A stretch of DNA of 64,000 nucleotides from positions 1-64,000 of the forward strand of contig NZ_SWCJ01000003.1 in NCBI RefSeq assembly GCF_005116665.1, in the 5' to 3' direction. Made by a program: the position numbers and the translations under genes. Positions 1 through 8,392 of the stretch are shown here, piece by piece (position 1 is the first letter of the stretch; each line of letters opens with the position of its first letter). Below the pieces are notes generated by a model. That model saw nothing but the letters and a program-made list of their open reading frames with translations. It was not told the origin of the DNA and did no database searches. The stretch comes from Ferrimonas aestuarii (GTDB lineage Bacteria; Pseudomonadota; Gammaproteobacteria; Enterobacterales; Shewanellaceae).

Positions 1-179
1 TGACGACCGTGCTTTCGGAGCCAAACCAACACGGTACTTCTTCCTTGGATACCGTACCGCTTTTGTGCCTGTTTGTATGTCATTTCGCCTTTTTCTACCT
101 GTTCAACCACAGATAATTTAAAGGCCATTGGGTAATCACGCTGCGAGCGTCTGCGTCGCTTGGGCTCTACCTTTTCCAT
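1..179 (-). CDS. IS3-family transposase OrfA, N-terminal part
   Basis: The first 59 codons are present, starting at an ATG on the minus strand at 177-179 and running off the left edge. The peptide opens MEKVEPKRRRRSQRDYPMAF and continues through the helix-turn-helix region with KRYGIQGRSTVLVWLRKHGR, which is typical of IS3-group OrfA DNA-binding proteins. OrfA normally works with a frameshifted OrfB that carries the DDE catalytic domain; that part would be outside the window. Whether this copy is intact cannot be judged. Confidence 0.8.
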   Translation of the reverse strand, partial: MEKVEPKRRRRSQRDYPMAFKLSVVEQVEKGEMTYKQAQKRYGIQGRSTVLVWLRKHGR

Positions 180-219
180 AATAGGTCTCCAATGTGTAAA
201 CCTATTTCAGGACGGGTCA
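1..219 (-). mobile_element. Right end of an IS3-family-like insertion sequence (partial)
   Basis: The transposase start lies at 179 and its upstream end runs to about 219. Read on the minus strand the outer edge begins TGACCCGTCCTGAAATAGG, which fits an IS terminal inverted repeat starting with TG. The other end of the element lies beyond the left edge of the window, so neither the target duplication nor the full inverted repeat can be checked. The exact boundary is an inference. Confidence 0.6.
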
Positions 220-349
220 TGCACTAAAAAAGTGCCCATAAGGTTTGGGTCGAGCTGGAGATAATTGTATAATTCCCGGCAATCACAGTGGTTAACACCA
301 TTATTGCTTTTTATTCAATAACTAAAATAGTTATCAAACCTAGAGTAAG

Positions 350-1465
350 TTGACCATAGTGCAGTCACGGCAACAATTACAAAAATTGATCTTTGCGATT
401 ATCGCCTGGTCGTTAGCCATGATGGCTTACGTGGCGTTTCGCTATGCTCAGGGTGACGACCGTCCCTACTGGGCCATCACAGCTGCCGATCTGACTACCC
501 TATCCGTTTACATGGGCCTGATCTTTGGCTGTTTGCACTGGTTGTCTAACCTTATCTGCGACGTCAGCGGCATCCGGCGGCTTCCCTACGCGTTTATCGT
601 GATCTTCAAAGGGCTATTCCTATTAATGGGAGCCCTGACTCTGGCCTACATCACCAACTGGCTTAACTCTTGGGACAACACCGAGCAGTTTGCCAGCACC
701 CAGCAGATGCTGTCGGCTCACGTGCTTAATGCGCCCTCTGCCCAGACGCTGATCATCTATCTTGTGTTGGTACGCACCGGCCTGGCGTTTATCGAGCAGA
801 TGGGACTGTTGGTTGGTCCACGCATTCTGTTCAACATCGGCTTGGGTAAATACCACAAACCAAGATACGAAGATCGCCTATTCCTGTTTCTGGATATGGT
901 GGGCTCCACCGCTCACGCCGAAGCCTTGGGCGACTACCGATTTAGCCGCCTGATTCAGGACAGTTTTGACTTACTTTCCGATGTGGTGACCCAGAACCAT
1001 GGCGAGATCTATCGCTACATTGGTGATGCGGTAATGATCAGTTGGCCTCAGCGCCACAGACGTCGCGGCATGATGTGCTTAAACCTCTACTTTGACTTTG
1101 TGCAAACCCTGTATTGGAACCGCCATTACTTCCAGCAAGAGTATGGCTTTGTACCTAAGTTCAAAGCGGCCGCCCATGGCGGTAAAGTGGTTGCAGCGTT
1201 GGTGGGGGTGAACAAGCAGGAGATCAGTTTCTTCTCCGATGTTCTAAACACCTTGGCTCGCCTTCAGGACCAGTGTGGGCCACTGGGATGCCAGATGCTG
1301 ATCTCAGATAAGGTGCTGGAGTCTTTGGATGAAGACGACCATCCATTTGAGCTGCTCTCCTTAGGACCCATTCGTCTCAAAGGAAAGCAGCATGAGGTTG
1401 AGGTGTTCTCTGTTACTCGCCCTTGCTCGGTAACAGACCCGCAATCATCTCCCCAAGAGTCCTAA
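350..1465 (+). CDS. Membrane-bound class III adenylate/guanylate cyclase
   Basis: The 371-residue protein has four hydrophobic segments near residues 12-31, 48-67, 81-103 and 133-152, followed by a cytoplasmic class III nucleotidyl cyclase domain from about 175. Metal-binding aspartates are visible in FLDMVGST (D182) and IGDAVMIS (D226). It should make a cyclic nucleotide, probably cAMP, from ATP at the inner membrane; substrate specificity was not resolved. The start is a TTG at 350, with a GTG three codons later as an alternative; AGAG upstream is a weak ribosome site. Its last 53 bases overlap the convergent end of oxyR. The N-terminal membrane part may be a sensor, but no known sensory domain was recognised. 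Confidence 0.8.
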   Translation: MTIVQSRQQLQKLIFAIIAWSLAMMAYVAFRYAQGDDRPYWAITAADLTTLSVYMGLIFGCLHWLSNLICDVSGIRRLPYAFIVIFKGLFLLMGALTLAYITNWLNSWDNTEQFASTQQMLSAHVLNAPSAQTLIIYLVLVRTGLAFIEQMGLLVGPRILFNIGLGKYHKPRYEDRLFLFLDMVGSTAHAEALGDYRFSRLIQDSFDLLSDVVTQNHGEIYRYIGDAVMISWPQRHRRRGMMCLNLYFDFVQTLYWNRHYFQQEYGFVPKFKAAAHGGKVVAALVGVNKQEISFFSDVLNTLARLQDQCGPLGCQMLISDKVLESLDEDDHPFELLSLGPIRLKGKQHEVEVFSVTRPCSVTDPQSSPQES

Positions 1466-2318
1466 AGGTTCTTAAGCGGCTAGTCGTTTGTCGCCACACC
1501 AAGCCAATCTCTCGATACGCTTCCTGACCTTCAGGAGCGTACGAGAGCAGCTCAGTTCCCTTTAAAATGCCGGAATCGATGGCCATCTGCGGCAGGAATG
1601 TGCTGCCTAAGCCGGAGTCCACCATCTGCACCAGAGTGTGCAAACTGGTTGCCGCGAACGGGTTAATCTTCTCGCGATTTTGCAGATTACAGGCTGAAAT
1701 AGCGTGGCCGGTAATGCAGTGCTCACGCTGCAACAGGAAGATGCTCTCATCCGGCCAATCTTCGTAGCTCAGCTTGGATTGATGTTGAGCGTCTTTATGG
1801 ATAACCACTTGGAAAGGGTCAATACCAACAGACATGGTATGGAAACCGGCGGTATCCACAGGCAGCGCCAGCAGCAAAAGATCTAACTCACCATTACCTA
1901 ACATTGCCAGCAAGTTTTCCGTGGTGTCCTCACGAAGCAGCAAGGTCAAATCCGGATATTGATGCTGAGCCTCTTTCACAACGCGATTCAGCAAGAACGG
2001 GGCGATGGTAGGAATGCAACCTAAACGCAGGGTGCCCTTCATGGCATCGCCAGCGCTTTGGGCCATATCCGTGAGCTCTTGCACCTGAGCCAACAGCTCA
2101 CGGGCACGGGCCACCACTTCTTCACCGGTTGCGGTGAACAGAAACGATTTATGATCGCGCTCAATCAATTGGCTGCCGATCTGCTCTTCCAAATTTTGGA
2201 TACCACTGCTTAACGTAGATTGGCTAACGTGGCATGCTTTGGCCGCACGATTGAAGTTTTGAGCCTTGTGCAAATGCACTAGGTAGTACAGGTTTTTTAG
2301 GCTAGGAAGTCGCCGCAT
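1413..2318 (-). CDS. oxyR: Hydrogen peroxide-responsive LysR-type regulator OxyR
   Basis: The 301-residue protein has an N-terminal LysR winged helix (about 5-65) and a LysR substrate domain. The redox switch of OxyR is visible as C201 and C210 in REHCITGHAISAC, nine residues apart as in E. coli C199/C208. Oxidation by peroxide forms the disulfide and activates antioxidant promoters. It is divergent from a 2-Cys peroxiredoxin gene across a 176-base gap that holds a candidate OxyR operator, which fits direct control and autoregulation. The 3' end overlaps the cyclase gene on the other strand by 53 bases. Confidence 0.92.
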   Translation of the reverse strand: MRRLPSLKNLYYLVHLHKAQNFNRAAKACHVSQSTLSSGIQNLEEQIGSQLIERDHKSFLFTATGEEVVARARELLAQVQELTDMAQSAGDAMKGTLRLGCIPTIAPFLLNRVVKEAQHQYPDLTLLLREDTTENLLAMLGNGELDLLLLALPVDTAGFHTMSVGIDPFQVVIHKDAQHQSKLSYEDWPDESIFLLQREHCITGHAISACNLQNREKINPFAATSLHTLVQMVDSGLGSTFLPQMAIDSGILKGTELLSYAPEGQEAYREIGLVWRQTTSRLRTFRTLGEMIAGLLPSKGE

Positions 2319-2337
2319 CGTTCTCTCCGGAACAATC

Positions 2338-2376
2338 GATTGTTTTAATCTATTTTATTCGATTTTACTAAAATTA
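2338..2376. promoter_or_regulatory. Candidate OxyR operator
   Basis: GATTGTTTTAATCTAT at 2338-2353 matches the OxyR dyad GATAGGTTNAACCTAT at most positions. A second AT-rich dyad, ATTTTACTAAAAT, follows at 2362-2374, about one helical turn away. The site lies 20 bases upstream of oxyR and about 120 bases upstream of the peroxiredoxin start. The match was made by eye, so binding is an inference. Confidence 0.45.
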
Positions 2377-2494
2377 ATACCCCTCTATACTGCTTTCTAT
2401 CAACGCAGTTTAACTAGATTAATAAATGGCGCGTTTCGATTAAGTTCGATAAGATTGTTGCCAGGATTAACCCCCTTTAAATAAGGAAATGAAC

Positions 2495-3100
2495 ATGTCC
2501 GTACTAGTAGGTCGCCCCGCTCCTGATTTCACCGCCGCTGCTGTTTTGGGTAACGGTGAGATTGTTGAAGACTTCAACCTGAAAACTGAAATTGAAGGTT
2601 CTAAAGCGGTTGTATTCTTCTACCCACTGGACTTCACTTTCGTTTGCCCATCTGAGCTGATCGCATTCGACAAGCGTTTTGAAGAGTTCCAAAAGCGTGG
2701 CGTTAAAGTTATCGGTGTATCCATCGATTCTCAGTTCAGCCACAACGCATGGCGTAACACCAAAATCGAAGACGGCGGCATCGGCCAGGTGAAATACCCT
2801 CTGGTAGCTGACGTTAAGCACGAAATTTGCAAAGCGTACGACGTTGAGCACCCAGAAGCTGGCGTGGCTTTCCGCGGTTCCTTCCTGATCGACTCCGAAG
2901 GCAACGTACGTCACCAGGTCGTTAACGATCTGCCTCTGGGCCGTAACATCGACGAGATGCTACGTATGGTTGACGCTCTGAACTTCCACGAGACTCACGG
3001 CGAAGTATGCCCAGCTCAGTGGGAAGAAGGTAAGAAAGGTATGGACGCATCTCCTAAGGGCGTTGCTGCTTTCCTATCTGAGAACACCGACGACCTATAA
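2495..3100 (+). CDS. Typical 2-Cys peroxiredoxin (AhpC/Prx1 type)
   Basis: This thiol peroxidase reduces hydrogen peroxide, organic peroxides or peroxynitrite in the cytoplasm. With the start at 2495 it is 201 residues, the usual length. The peroxidatic cysteine is C51 in DFTFVCPSEL and the resolving cysteine C172 in HGEVCPAQW. A GGIG segment near residue 93 resembles the GGLG motif of sensitive enzymes, but the usual C-terminal YF motif is absent. An in-frame ATG at 2489 sits one base after AAGGA, so the ATG at 2495 is the better start (spacing 7). The gene is divergent from oxyR and followed by a strong terminator. No ahpF reductase is adjacent, so thioredoxin is the probable reductant. Confidence 0.92.
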   Translation: MSVLVGRPAPDFTAAAVLGNGEIVEDFNLKTEIEGSKAVVFFYPLDFTFVCPSELIAFDKRFEEFQKRGVKVIGVSIDSQFSHNAWRNTKIEDGGIGQVKYPLVADVKHEICKAYDVEHPEAGVAFRGSFLIDSEGNVRHQVVNDLPLGRNIDEMLRMVDALNFHETHGEVCPAQWEEGKKGMDASPKGVAAFLSENTDDL

Positions 3101-3123
3101 GTTGTCTTTCTCAGAGAAAATTA

Positions 3124-3146
3124 CGGGGCCATTTGGCCCCGTTTTA
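3124..3146 (+). terminator. Terminator of the peroxiredoxin gene
   Basis: ACGGGGCC-ATTT-GGCCCCGT forms an eight-base-pair stem followed by TTT, 23 bases after the peroxiredoxin stop. Confidence 0.85.
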
Positions 3147-3192
3147 CGTTGTGTACGCTGATATCAGTCACGGTTCCTAAATCAGATTACCG

Positions 3193-3810
3193 CTACTCTT
3201 TATCACTGACTAAGGCCGCATCCACTAAGTCATCAATGGTCATGTGGAACGCTGGCACGCAGTGCTCCATAAACCAAGCGACCTCAGGCATCGAGTCGAT
3301 AAATGGCTGCAGCGCCGCCATCACCTTGCGCTCAGTTCCCTCAAACTCCATATTGCCTGCACGCAGCTCCTGCACCGCTTTGGTGTAGGCTGACAACAGG
3401 TCCGCCGCTTTCACAAAGCGGGCAACCTCAGGGCTGTCTTCATGTTCAATCAAACCTTGATAGCTCTGCTGCAAGGGCTCGGGCAGAGTCGAAATCAGCA
3501 TGTGTGAAGCGATGGCTTCCATCTGTCGACACAATGCCAGCATGCGCTTATCGCTGTATTTGATGCCACTGTTGACGTCTTCCGTTAACACTTCTGGCGC
3601 ATCATGAAACAGGGCGACAACCGCCAAGTGGTTAGCATCCACCTTGGGCTCATCGACGAATACTCGGTTTCTCACCTCACCCAGCGCATGGGCAAACATC
3701 GCGACCTGAAAGCTGTGCTCCGCCACGTTTTCCGCACGAGTCGGGTTCGATTTCCCCCAACGGTGCACGTTCTGCATGCGTGACATTAATGCAAAAAAAA
3801 CTGGTTGCAT
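3193..3810 (-). CDS. yfbR: HD-domain 5'-deoxynucleotidase, YfbR-like
   Basis: The 205-residue protein matches the length and order of E. coli YfbR, a cytoplasmic HD-superfamily enzyme that dephosphorylates deoxyribonucleoside 5'-monophosphates. The metal ligands are visible: AEHSFQVAM (first His), LFHDAPEVLTED (HD pair) and a later Asp in VKAADLLSAY. The opening FFALMSRMQNVHRWG parallels the FFAHLSRL start of YfbR. It stands alone between the peroxiredoxin terminator and the divergent diguanylate cyclase. Confidence 0.85.
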   Translation of the reverse strand: MQPVFFALMSRMQNVHRWGKSNPTRAENVAEHSFQVAMFAHALGEVRNRVFVDEPKVDANHLAVVALFHDAPEVLTEDVNSGIKYSDKRMLALCRQMEAIASHMLISTLPEPLQQSYQGLIEHEDSPEVARFVKAADLLSAYTKAVQELRAGNMEFEGTERKVMAALQPFIDSMPEVAWFMEHCVPAFHMTIDDLVDAALVSDKE

Positions 3811-3966
3811 TCCACTCTCCTTAACTCAAAAAACTCACTGCTGAATCAATTTATTACGCTATCGATTTCCGCTCTGTCATCACTTTGCCGCAGAATTTCA
3901 GCAGATTCACCATTTATCTGCTAAACATAGAGCATAAACAGAAAGGAATGCTGGATTATCAAAGGA

Positions 3967-5601
3967 TTGAAACTAATCACAGCGGTAACCTTATCGCTGT
4001 GTATCTGGCTGGGGCTGCCCCACCTGTTGTCGGATCATCAAACATATTATGCCGCTGCACCTGCTCATGTCAGTGTGGAGACCCTGCGCAGCAGCCATTG
4101 GCAAGCGGGCTCCCCTTGGAACCTCAACCAGCCACAGCTTTGGAAGCGCATGGATCTGTTGCCTGACTCGCCTTCCCAAGCTCTCACCCTTTCCGCAGGC
4201 TGGATTGGCGATGCGACCGTAATTGCATGGCAAAATGGGCAGACCATCTTTGCCCAAAGCCTGCACCTGAGTACCCCCGAAATCACTCCTCGAAGTCTCA
4301 CCTTTAATGCGGTGCCAAATCAGCCCGTCACTCTGTTCTTCCATGGCCCTACGTCGGTGCAGATAACTCTGTCTGAGCCTTGGAGTGCAAATCTCCCTAG
4401 CTGGCTGCTTCCTGCGCTTATTGGCGTGATGCTCTCCCTGTGGTTGTGGCAACAGCTCACCGGCATCACCTTGGCCGATAAGATGGCGGTTAGCCACAGC
4501 CTGACTCAACTGCCTTTGTATTGGCTAGCCCTATTGGAATCCAGTCACCACATCAGCAGCACCAGCCTGTGGCTGATTCTCTATGCAGTACTACTGACTC
4601 AAAAACAGAGCTTGGAATCCTTAAAGCGCTCAGTGGTAAGTAAAGCCACCTGCATCTCGATCGGACTGCTCATTTTCATCTGCCCCCTGTGGCTGCTCAA
4701 TTCACTGATGCCGCCGATGCTGTTGGCACTCACCCTGTGGCAACTGTTCGGCACCATCAAGCCCAAACCAAGAATGGCCAACTATTTTAAATATTGTGAA
4801 ATTGCCAAACTGGTGTCGATCTGCATCGTGTTGGTTAGCAGCATTGAAGCCTGGCCGAGTCAGGAATCGCTCACATTGGCGGCGGCATTTGCGTGGTCTA
4901 TGATCCATGGCAGCTTGCTACTGACCATCCTAGTTAAACAGCGAAGGCAGTTGCGGCAACTGCTCAAAGTCAGCCATCAACAACACCATTACCTGCTGCA
5001 TCAGCACACTAAGGGCTACCAGCAGCGATTAAAAACACTTACCGATGCGCACCACTCTCTCGAGCTCAAATCTACCACCGATGCTCTGACCGGCATGAAA
5101 AACCGTGGCTACTTCGATGAACACTATGACATTGAGCTAAAGCGCGGCAAGCGTGAGCGTCAACCTTTTAGCCTATTGCTGATCGACCTAGACCACTTTA
5201 AACAGGTTAACGATAATTTTGGTCACGCCTGTGGCGACCAAGTGCTCAGTGAGATAAGTCAGATCTGCATCAAAAGCCTAAATCGGCCCAGTGATCGAAT
5301 CTGCAGATACGGCGGCGAGGAGTTTGCGGTGCTGCTTCCCAATACGCCGCTAGAGGGGGCGCTTCACGTTGCCAGTCAGCTGCAACAAGCCATTAAGAGC
5401 CATTGTATTCTCTGGAAGGAACACAAACTTCGAGTCACGGCCAGCATGGGCGTTGCCACCTTATTACCGGATGATAGTCAATTACCGTCTCTGCTGGAGC
5501 GAGCCGATAAGGCATTGTACAAAGCCAAAACCGGTGGCCGAGATAGGCTGGAGCTTTATCCAGAACATCAAAATGCCAATGCGCTGAGTGAAGTTGGCTA
5601 A
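3967..5601 (+). CDS. Membrane diguanylate cyclase (GGDEF)
   Basis: The 544-residue protein makes c-di-GMP from two GTP. The C-terminal GGDEF domain (about 370-530) has the active loop RYGGEEF and an inhibitory RxxD site (RPSD) five residues before it, so product inhibition is expected. The N terminus has a signal-anchor-like helix, a roughly 100-residue extracytoplasmic segment, then several membrane helices (about 135-330) and a short helical linker. The start is a TTG at 3967 close after AAAGGA; the nearest upstream in-frame stop is at 3922 and no ATG or GTG lies between. The stop overlaps the convergent histidine kinase stop by four bases. The input signal is unknown. Confidence 0.85.
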   Translation: MKLITAVTLSLCIWLGLPHLLSDHQTYYAAAPAHVSVETLRSSHWQAGSPWNLNQPQLWKRMDLLPDSPSQALTLSAGWIGDATVIAWQNGQTIFAQSLHLSTPEITPRSLTFNAVPNQPVTLFFHGPTSVQITLSEPWSANLPSWLLPALIGVMLSLWLWQQLTGITLADKMAVSHSLTQLPLYWLALLESSHHISSTSLWLILYAVLLTQKQSLESLKRSVVSKATCISIGLLIFICPLWLLNSLMPPMLLALTLWQLFGTIKPKPRMANYFKYCEIAKLVSICIVLVSSIEAWPSQESLTLAAAFAWSMIHGSLLLTILVKQRRQLRQLLKVSHQQHHYLLHQHTKGYQQRLKTLTDAHHSLELKSTTDALTGMKNRGYFDEHYDIELKRGKRERQPFSLLLIDLDHFKQVNDNFGHACGDQVLSEISQICIKSLNRPSDRICRYGGEEFAVLLPNTPLEGALHVASQLQQAIKSHCILWKEHKLRVTASMGVATLLPDDSQLPSLLERADKALYKAKTGGRDRLELYPEHQNANALSEVG

Positions 5602-6980
5602 CTCTCTGATACCGCGCTCGGTTGAGAAGCCAGAGGCATTAAGCAGCGCACGTGAGCGCCGCCCAATAACCGGCTCTCGCCAAGACTTATCTCGCCGCAG
5701 TAGCGCTGCAAAACTCGATTAACCACAAGCAAACCCAAGCGGCCGTCAAAGTTCTCCGAGATGCGCTCCAGAGAGAAGCCCTCATCAAACCCAGGTCCGC
5801 CATCGGCGACGGTCACAACCAAACGCCCATCGTGGCCATCGCGAACCGAGATGATCACTTCGCTGCCTCTTGGGCTCACCTTAATGGCGTTGTCCACCAG
5901 ATTATCCAACACCGACTGCACCATCACTTCAGGAAGCGCAACATCCCCAAGGTGTGCGTTGCCCCGCAGGGTTAACCTAACGTCTCTTGCCAAACCGTAC
6001 TGATAGAAACGGGCACAACTCATGGCCGCTTGACGATACAAGTTGCTGATACCAGCTATGGTCTCCGGACGGTTGAGTTCATTGAGCATACGGCCGTTGG
6101 TTACCATCATCTCTAGCTGGGCCAACTGACTGTGTAACTTTGTGGTGGACATCGACGCCCGATGAACCTGATCCTGGCAGCGCTGCAAACGGCTGCGCAT
6201 CTTATCGGACAGCTGTGACAGAATCTGGTAGCGCTCCTGCTGAGTTTCCATCAGTTCTGTACGGTTGTTTTGCAAAGCCATCACCGTCGACTGCAGCTCT
6301 TCTGGCATGGTAGTCACGTCAGGAAGCGCTTTGTTCGGCGTATTCTTCAAGTGCTTACTCAAGCGTCTGAGTGGCCTGAGGTTAAAACCAACAATGATGC
6401 TACAGATAAACAGAGTAAACGGGGTAATCAGCAGCATCTGAGTGCCCCAACTGGCCCACATGGCATTTTCCATCATGCCGCGGCCAAGCGCGTGAGGATA
6501 CCCCACTGTAAGGAACATCTGGTGCTGAACGCTGTATAGGGTGTAGGTGGTCCAAAGCTCACCATTGACCTGCTGCTCTGCAAAGCCAGCATCAATATTG
6601 GTAAAAACAGGCACCGAATCGCAAGGGACTCCGTTGACACTCAAGCAGTGATCGTCTTTCCAGATCTGGTATTGAACACGCTGGTCGTTATGAACCGTGT
6701 TACGCTCGACCGCTCCCCAGGGTGCGCGCACCACTAAATCCAATTGATCAAAGCGTTTGGCAGTCAAACTGACTACCCGCTGAATGTCAGAGGAGTCTGA
6801 TTCATTGAGAAGCTGCAACATGGTACGGGCACGCTGAGCTAAGCTACCCATCGCCAGTTGGTGGTAATAGTTCTTGGCAGTGAACAGTGAGTTAGCAAAC
6901 CCAAGGCTGCTGGTAATCAAAACCAGCGCCGTCAACCAAAGAATTAGGTTGGTGCGTATCGATCTCATCCCTGAAAACAC
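5598..6980 (-). CDS. Sensor histidine kinase with degenerate phosphoacceptor region
   Basis: The 460-residue protein has a membrane helix at about 10-30, a periplasmic segment with two cysteines (HCLSVNGVPC), a second helix near 180-200 and a HAMP-like stretch (NLRPLRRLSKHLK). The C-terminal ATPase domain is well kept: N box NLVDNAIKVSPRG, G1 DGGPGFDE and G2 RLGLLVV. The dimerisation helix lacks the normal HExRTPL phosphoacceptor motif; the only nearby histidine is in DQVHRA. No response regulator gene is adjacent. It may act through a non-canonical residue, act as a regulator of another kinase, or have lost kinase activity. It overlaps the diguanylate cyclase stop by four bases, tail to tail. 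Confidence 0.75.
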   Translation of the reverse strand: MFSGMRSIRTNLILWLTALVLITSSLGFANSLFTAKNYYHQLAMGSLAQRARTMLQLLNESDSSDIQRVVSLTAKRFDQLDLVVRAPWGAVERNTVHNDQRVQYQIWKDDHCLSVNGVPCDSVPVFTNIDAGFAEQQVNGELWTTYTLYSVQHQMFLTVGYPHALGRGMMENAMWASWGTQMLLITPFTLFICSIIVGFNLRPLRRLSKHLKNTPNKALPDVTTMPEELQSTVMALQNNRTELMETQQERYQILSQLSDKMRSRLQRCQDQVHRASMSTTKLHSQLAQLEMMVTNGRMLNELNRPETIAGISNLYRQAAMSCARFYQYGLARDVRLTLRGNAHLGDVALPEVMVQSVLDNLVDNAIKVSPRGSEVIISVRDGHDGRLVVTVADGGPGFDEGFSLERISENFDGRLGLLVVNRVLQRYCGEISLGESRLLGGAHVRCLMPLASQPSAVSES

Positions 6981-7282
6981 TTGTCGTTAATAGGCGCTGC
7001 CGTGACGGCTCGCTTCATGGCCAAATTCCAAGCTGCGTATTCTGCCAGTGTTCATCGAAAAAAACGTCGTAAATGATCACAGTTCTTACCGCCTCCGAAT
7101 GCAATTCGGCCTATATAAACAGCTTACTTTAGCATTGAATGGAATCAACCCCCGTTGAACCATGTTGTTCTCCGCAGTCTGTATTTTCATCATTGCGGTG
7201 ATAATTTTGCCCTTTATTTCTTCTTAACAGTCGACAATTAGAGACAAATTCGACCTAACAGAGATATTTTTAAGACGAATTT
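6981..7282. other. Intergenic region between histidine kinase and ECF operon
   Basis: This stretch separates two divergent genes and should contain the kinase promoter. No open frame with a convincing start, no terminator and no recognisable operator was seen before the ECF-type promoter at 7283. Confidence 0.5.
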
Positions 7283-7311
7283 AAACCTTTTGCTCCGATG
7301 CCCCTGTCTAA
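7283..7311 (+). promoter_or_regulatory. Candidate ECF-sigma autoregulatory promoter
   Basis: AAACC at 7283-7287 and TGTCTAA at 7305-7311 are separated by 17 bases. The AACC / GTCTAA pair and spacing resemble promoters of ECF sigma factors, which commonly drive their own operons. It lies about 40 bases upstream of the sigma factor start. This is a pattern match by eye. Confidence 0.5.
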
Positions 7312-7351
7312 TCCATTAGATTAAGCAAGTCACCCATTACAAGGAACGTCA

Positions 7352-7879
7352 GTGAGCCAACACCTACAGACACAGCCCCAAAGCGGTCCACCCCTTGATC
7401 AATTGATCAAGCTGGCGCAGCACGGTGACCGACACGCCTTTGAAGCGATTTATCGACAAACGCTAGGGAGAACCTACGGGTTGTGCTTGAGACTGTGCGC
7501 CACCGCCAGCCAAGCGGAGGAGGCCACTCAGGAGGTTTACATTCGGCTGTGGCAAAAACTGCCACTGTTTAAGTTCGATGCTCAGTTCACCACCTGGCTG
7601 CACCGCTTAACCCTGAATCACACCCTTAACTACCTAAAGGGCCAACCTAAACTGCAGGCGATTGAGACCGAAGTCGAACCTCAACAGCCACAACAGGACG
7701 ACAACCTGCTTGAAAGGGCACTCCATAAACTGCCGGAAAAAGCCCGCCTAGTCTTCGTGCTAAAAGCGATAGAGGGCTACCAACACAACGAGATCGCCAC
7801 CTTGCTGAACATTAATTCGGGCACCAGCAAAGCCCAGTACCATCGAGCCCGACAACTGCTTCAGGAGATGCTGTCATGA
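7352..7879 (+). CDS. ECF-family RNA polymerase sigma factor
   Basis: The 175-residue protein has region 2 at about 25-95 (ATQEVYIRLWQKLPLF, TTWLHRLTLNHTLNYLK) and region 4 at about 120-172 (LPEKARLVFVLKAIEGYQHN followed by EIATLLNINSGTSKAQYHRA). It directs RNA polymerase to a small stress regulon. The start is a GTG at 7352 with AAGGA nine bases upstream. The stop overlaps the next gene by four bases (ATGA), so the two are translationally coupled. The inducing signal cannot be read from the sequence. Confidence 0.9.
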   Translation: MSQHLQTQPQSGPPLDQLIKLAQHGDRHAFEAIYRQTLGRTYGLCLRLCATASQAEEATQEVYIRLWQKLPLFKFDAQFTTWLHRLTLNHTLNYLKGQPKLQAIETEVEPQQPQQDDNLLERALHKLPEKARLVFVLKAIEGYQHNEIATLLNINSGTSKAQYHRARQLLQEMLS

Positions 7880-8379
7880 ATGATCGCCTCGACCAGCTTA
7901 TTGAAGGCTTGCCGCAAGAGCGACAGCCTCACCATGATCTATGGCCCAATATTGAGGCCCAGTTGGATCGCGCCCCCGTTGAACCTCCAGTGGCGCCTTC
8001 AAAGTCAGCGCCCCGCTCTTGGGTAACCTGGGCACTGGCCGCCAGCGTGATTGTGTGCAGCAGCGCCAGTTTTTGGCTTGGCAGCCAACAAGGCCTATCC
8101 CAAGGTCAGCAGCTTATCGCCACCTTAGCGGCACAGCATCAAATTCAGCTCAACAACCTCAAGGAGCGTCAGCAAAGCTTCAGGCACTCCGGTTATGCTG
8201 CCAATGCCGAACAGGCCGGCCTCGACAGTTTACGGGAAACCGCCCAAGAGCTGCGTCAGGCGCTTGAGCAAGATCCCGCAGATACCCAACTGCTCACTCT
8301 GTGGCTGTCTGTGCAACAGCGTGAATTGCAACTGATTCAAAATCAACAACACCGCCAGCAACGGCTCCAGCAACTTTAA
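7876..8379 (+). CDS. Single-pass membrane protein, probable anti-sigma factor
   Basis: The 167-residue protein has a cytoplasmic N terminus of about 45 residues, one membrane helix near 48-68 (SWVTWALAASVIVCSSASFW) and a glutamine-rich, probably coiled-coil C-terminal part predicted to be periplasmic. It lacks the zinc-binding ZAS motif. The position immediately after an ECF sigma gene with a four-base overlap and the single-helix topology suggest an anti-sigma factor that holds the sigma factor at the membrane. That role is inferred from context, not from a recognised domain. Confidence 0.65.
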   Translation: MNDRLDQLIEGLPQERQPHHDLWPNIEAQLDRAPVEPPVAPSKSAPRSWVTWALAASVIVCSSASFWLGSQQGLSQGQQLIATLAAQHQIQLNNLKERQQSFRHSGYAANAEQAGLDSLRETAQELRQALEQDPADTQLLTLWLSVQQRELQLIQNQQHRQQRLQQL

Positions 8380-8392
8380 GGAAGGAGAGACC

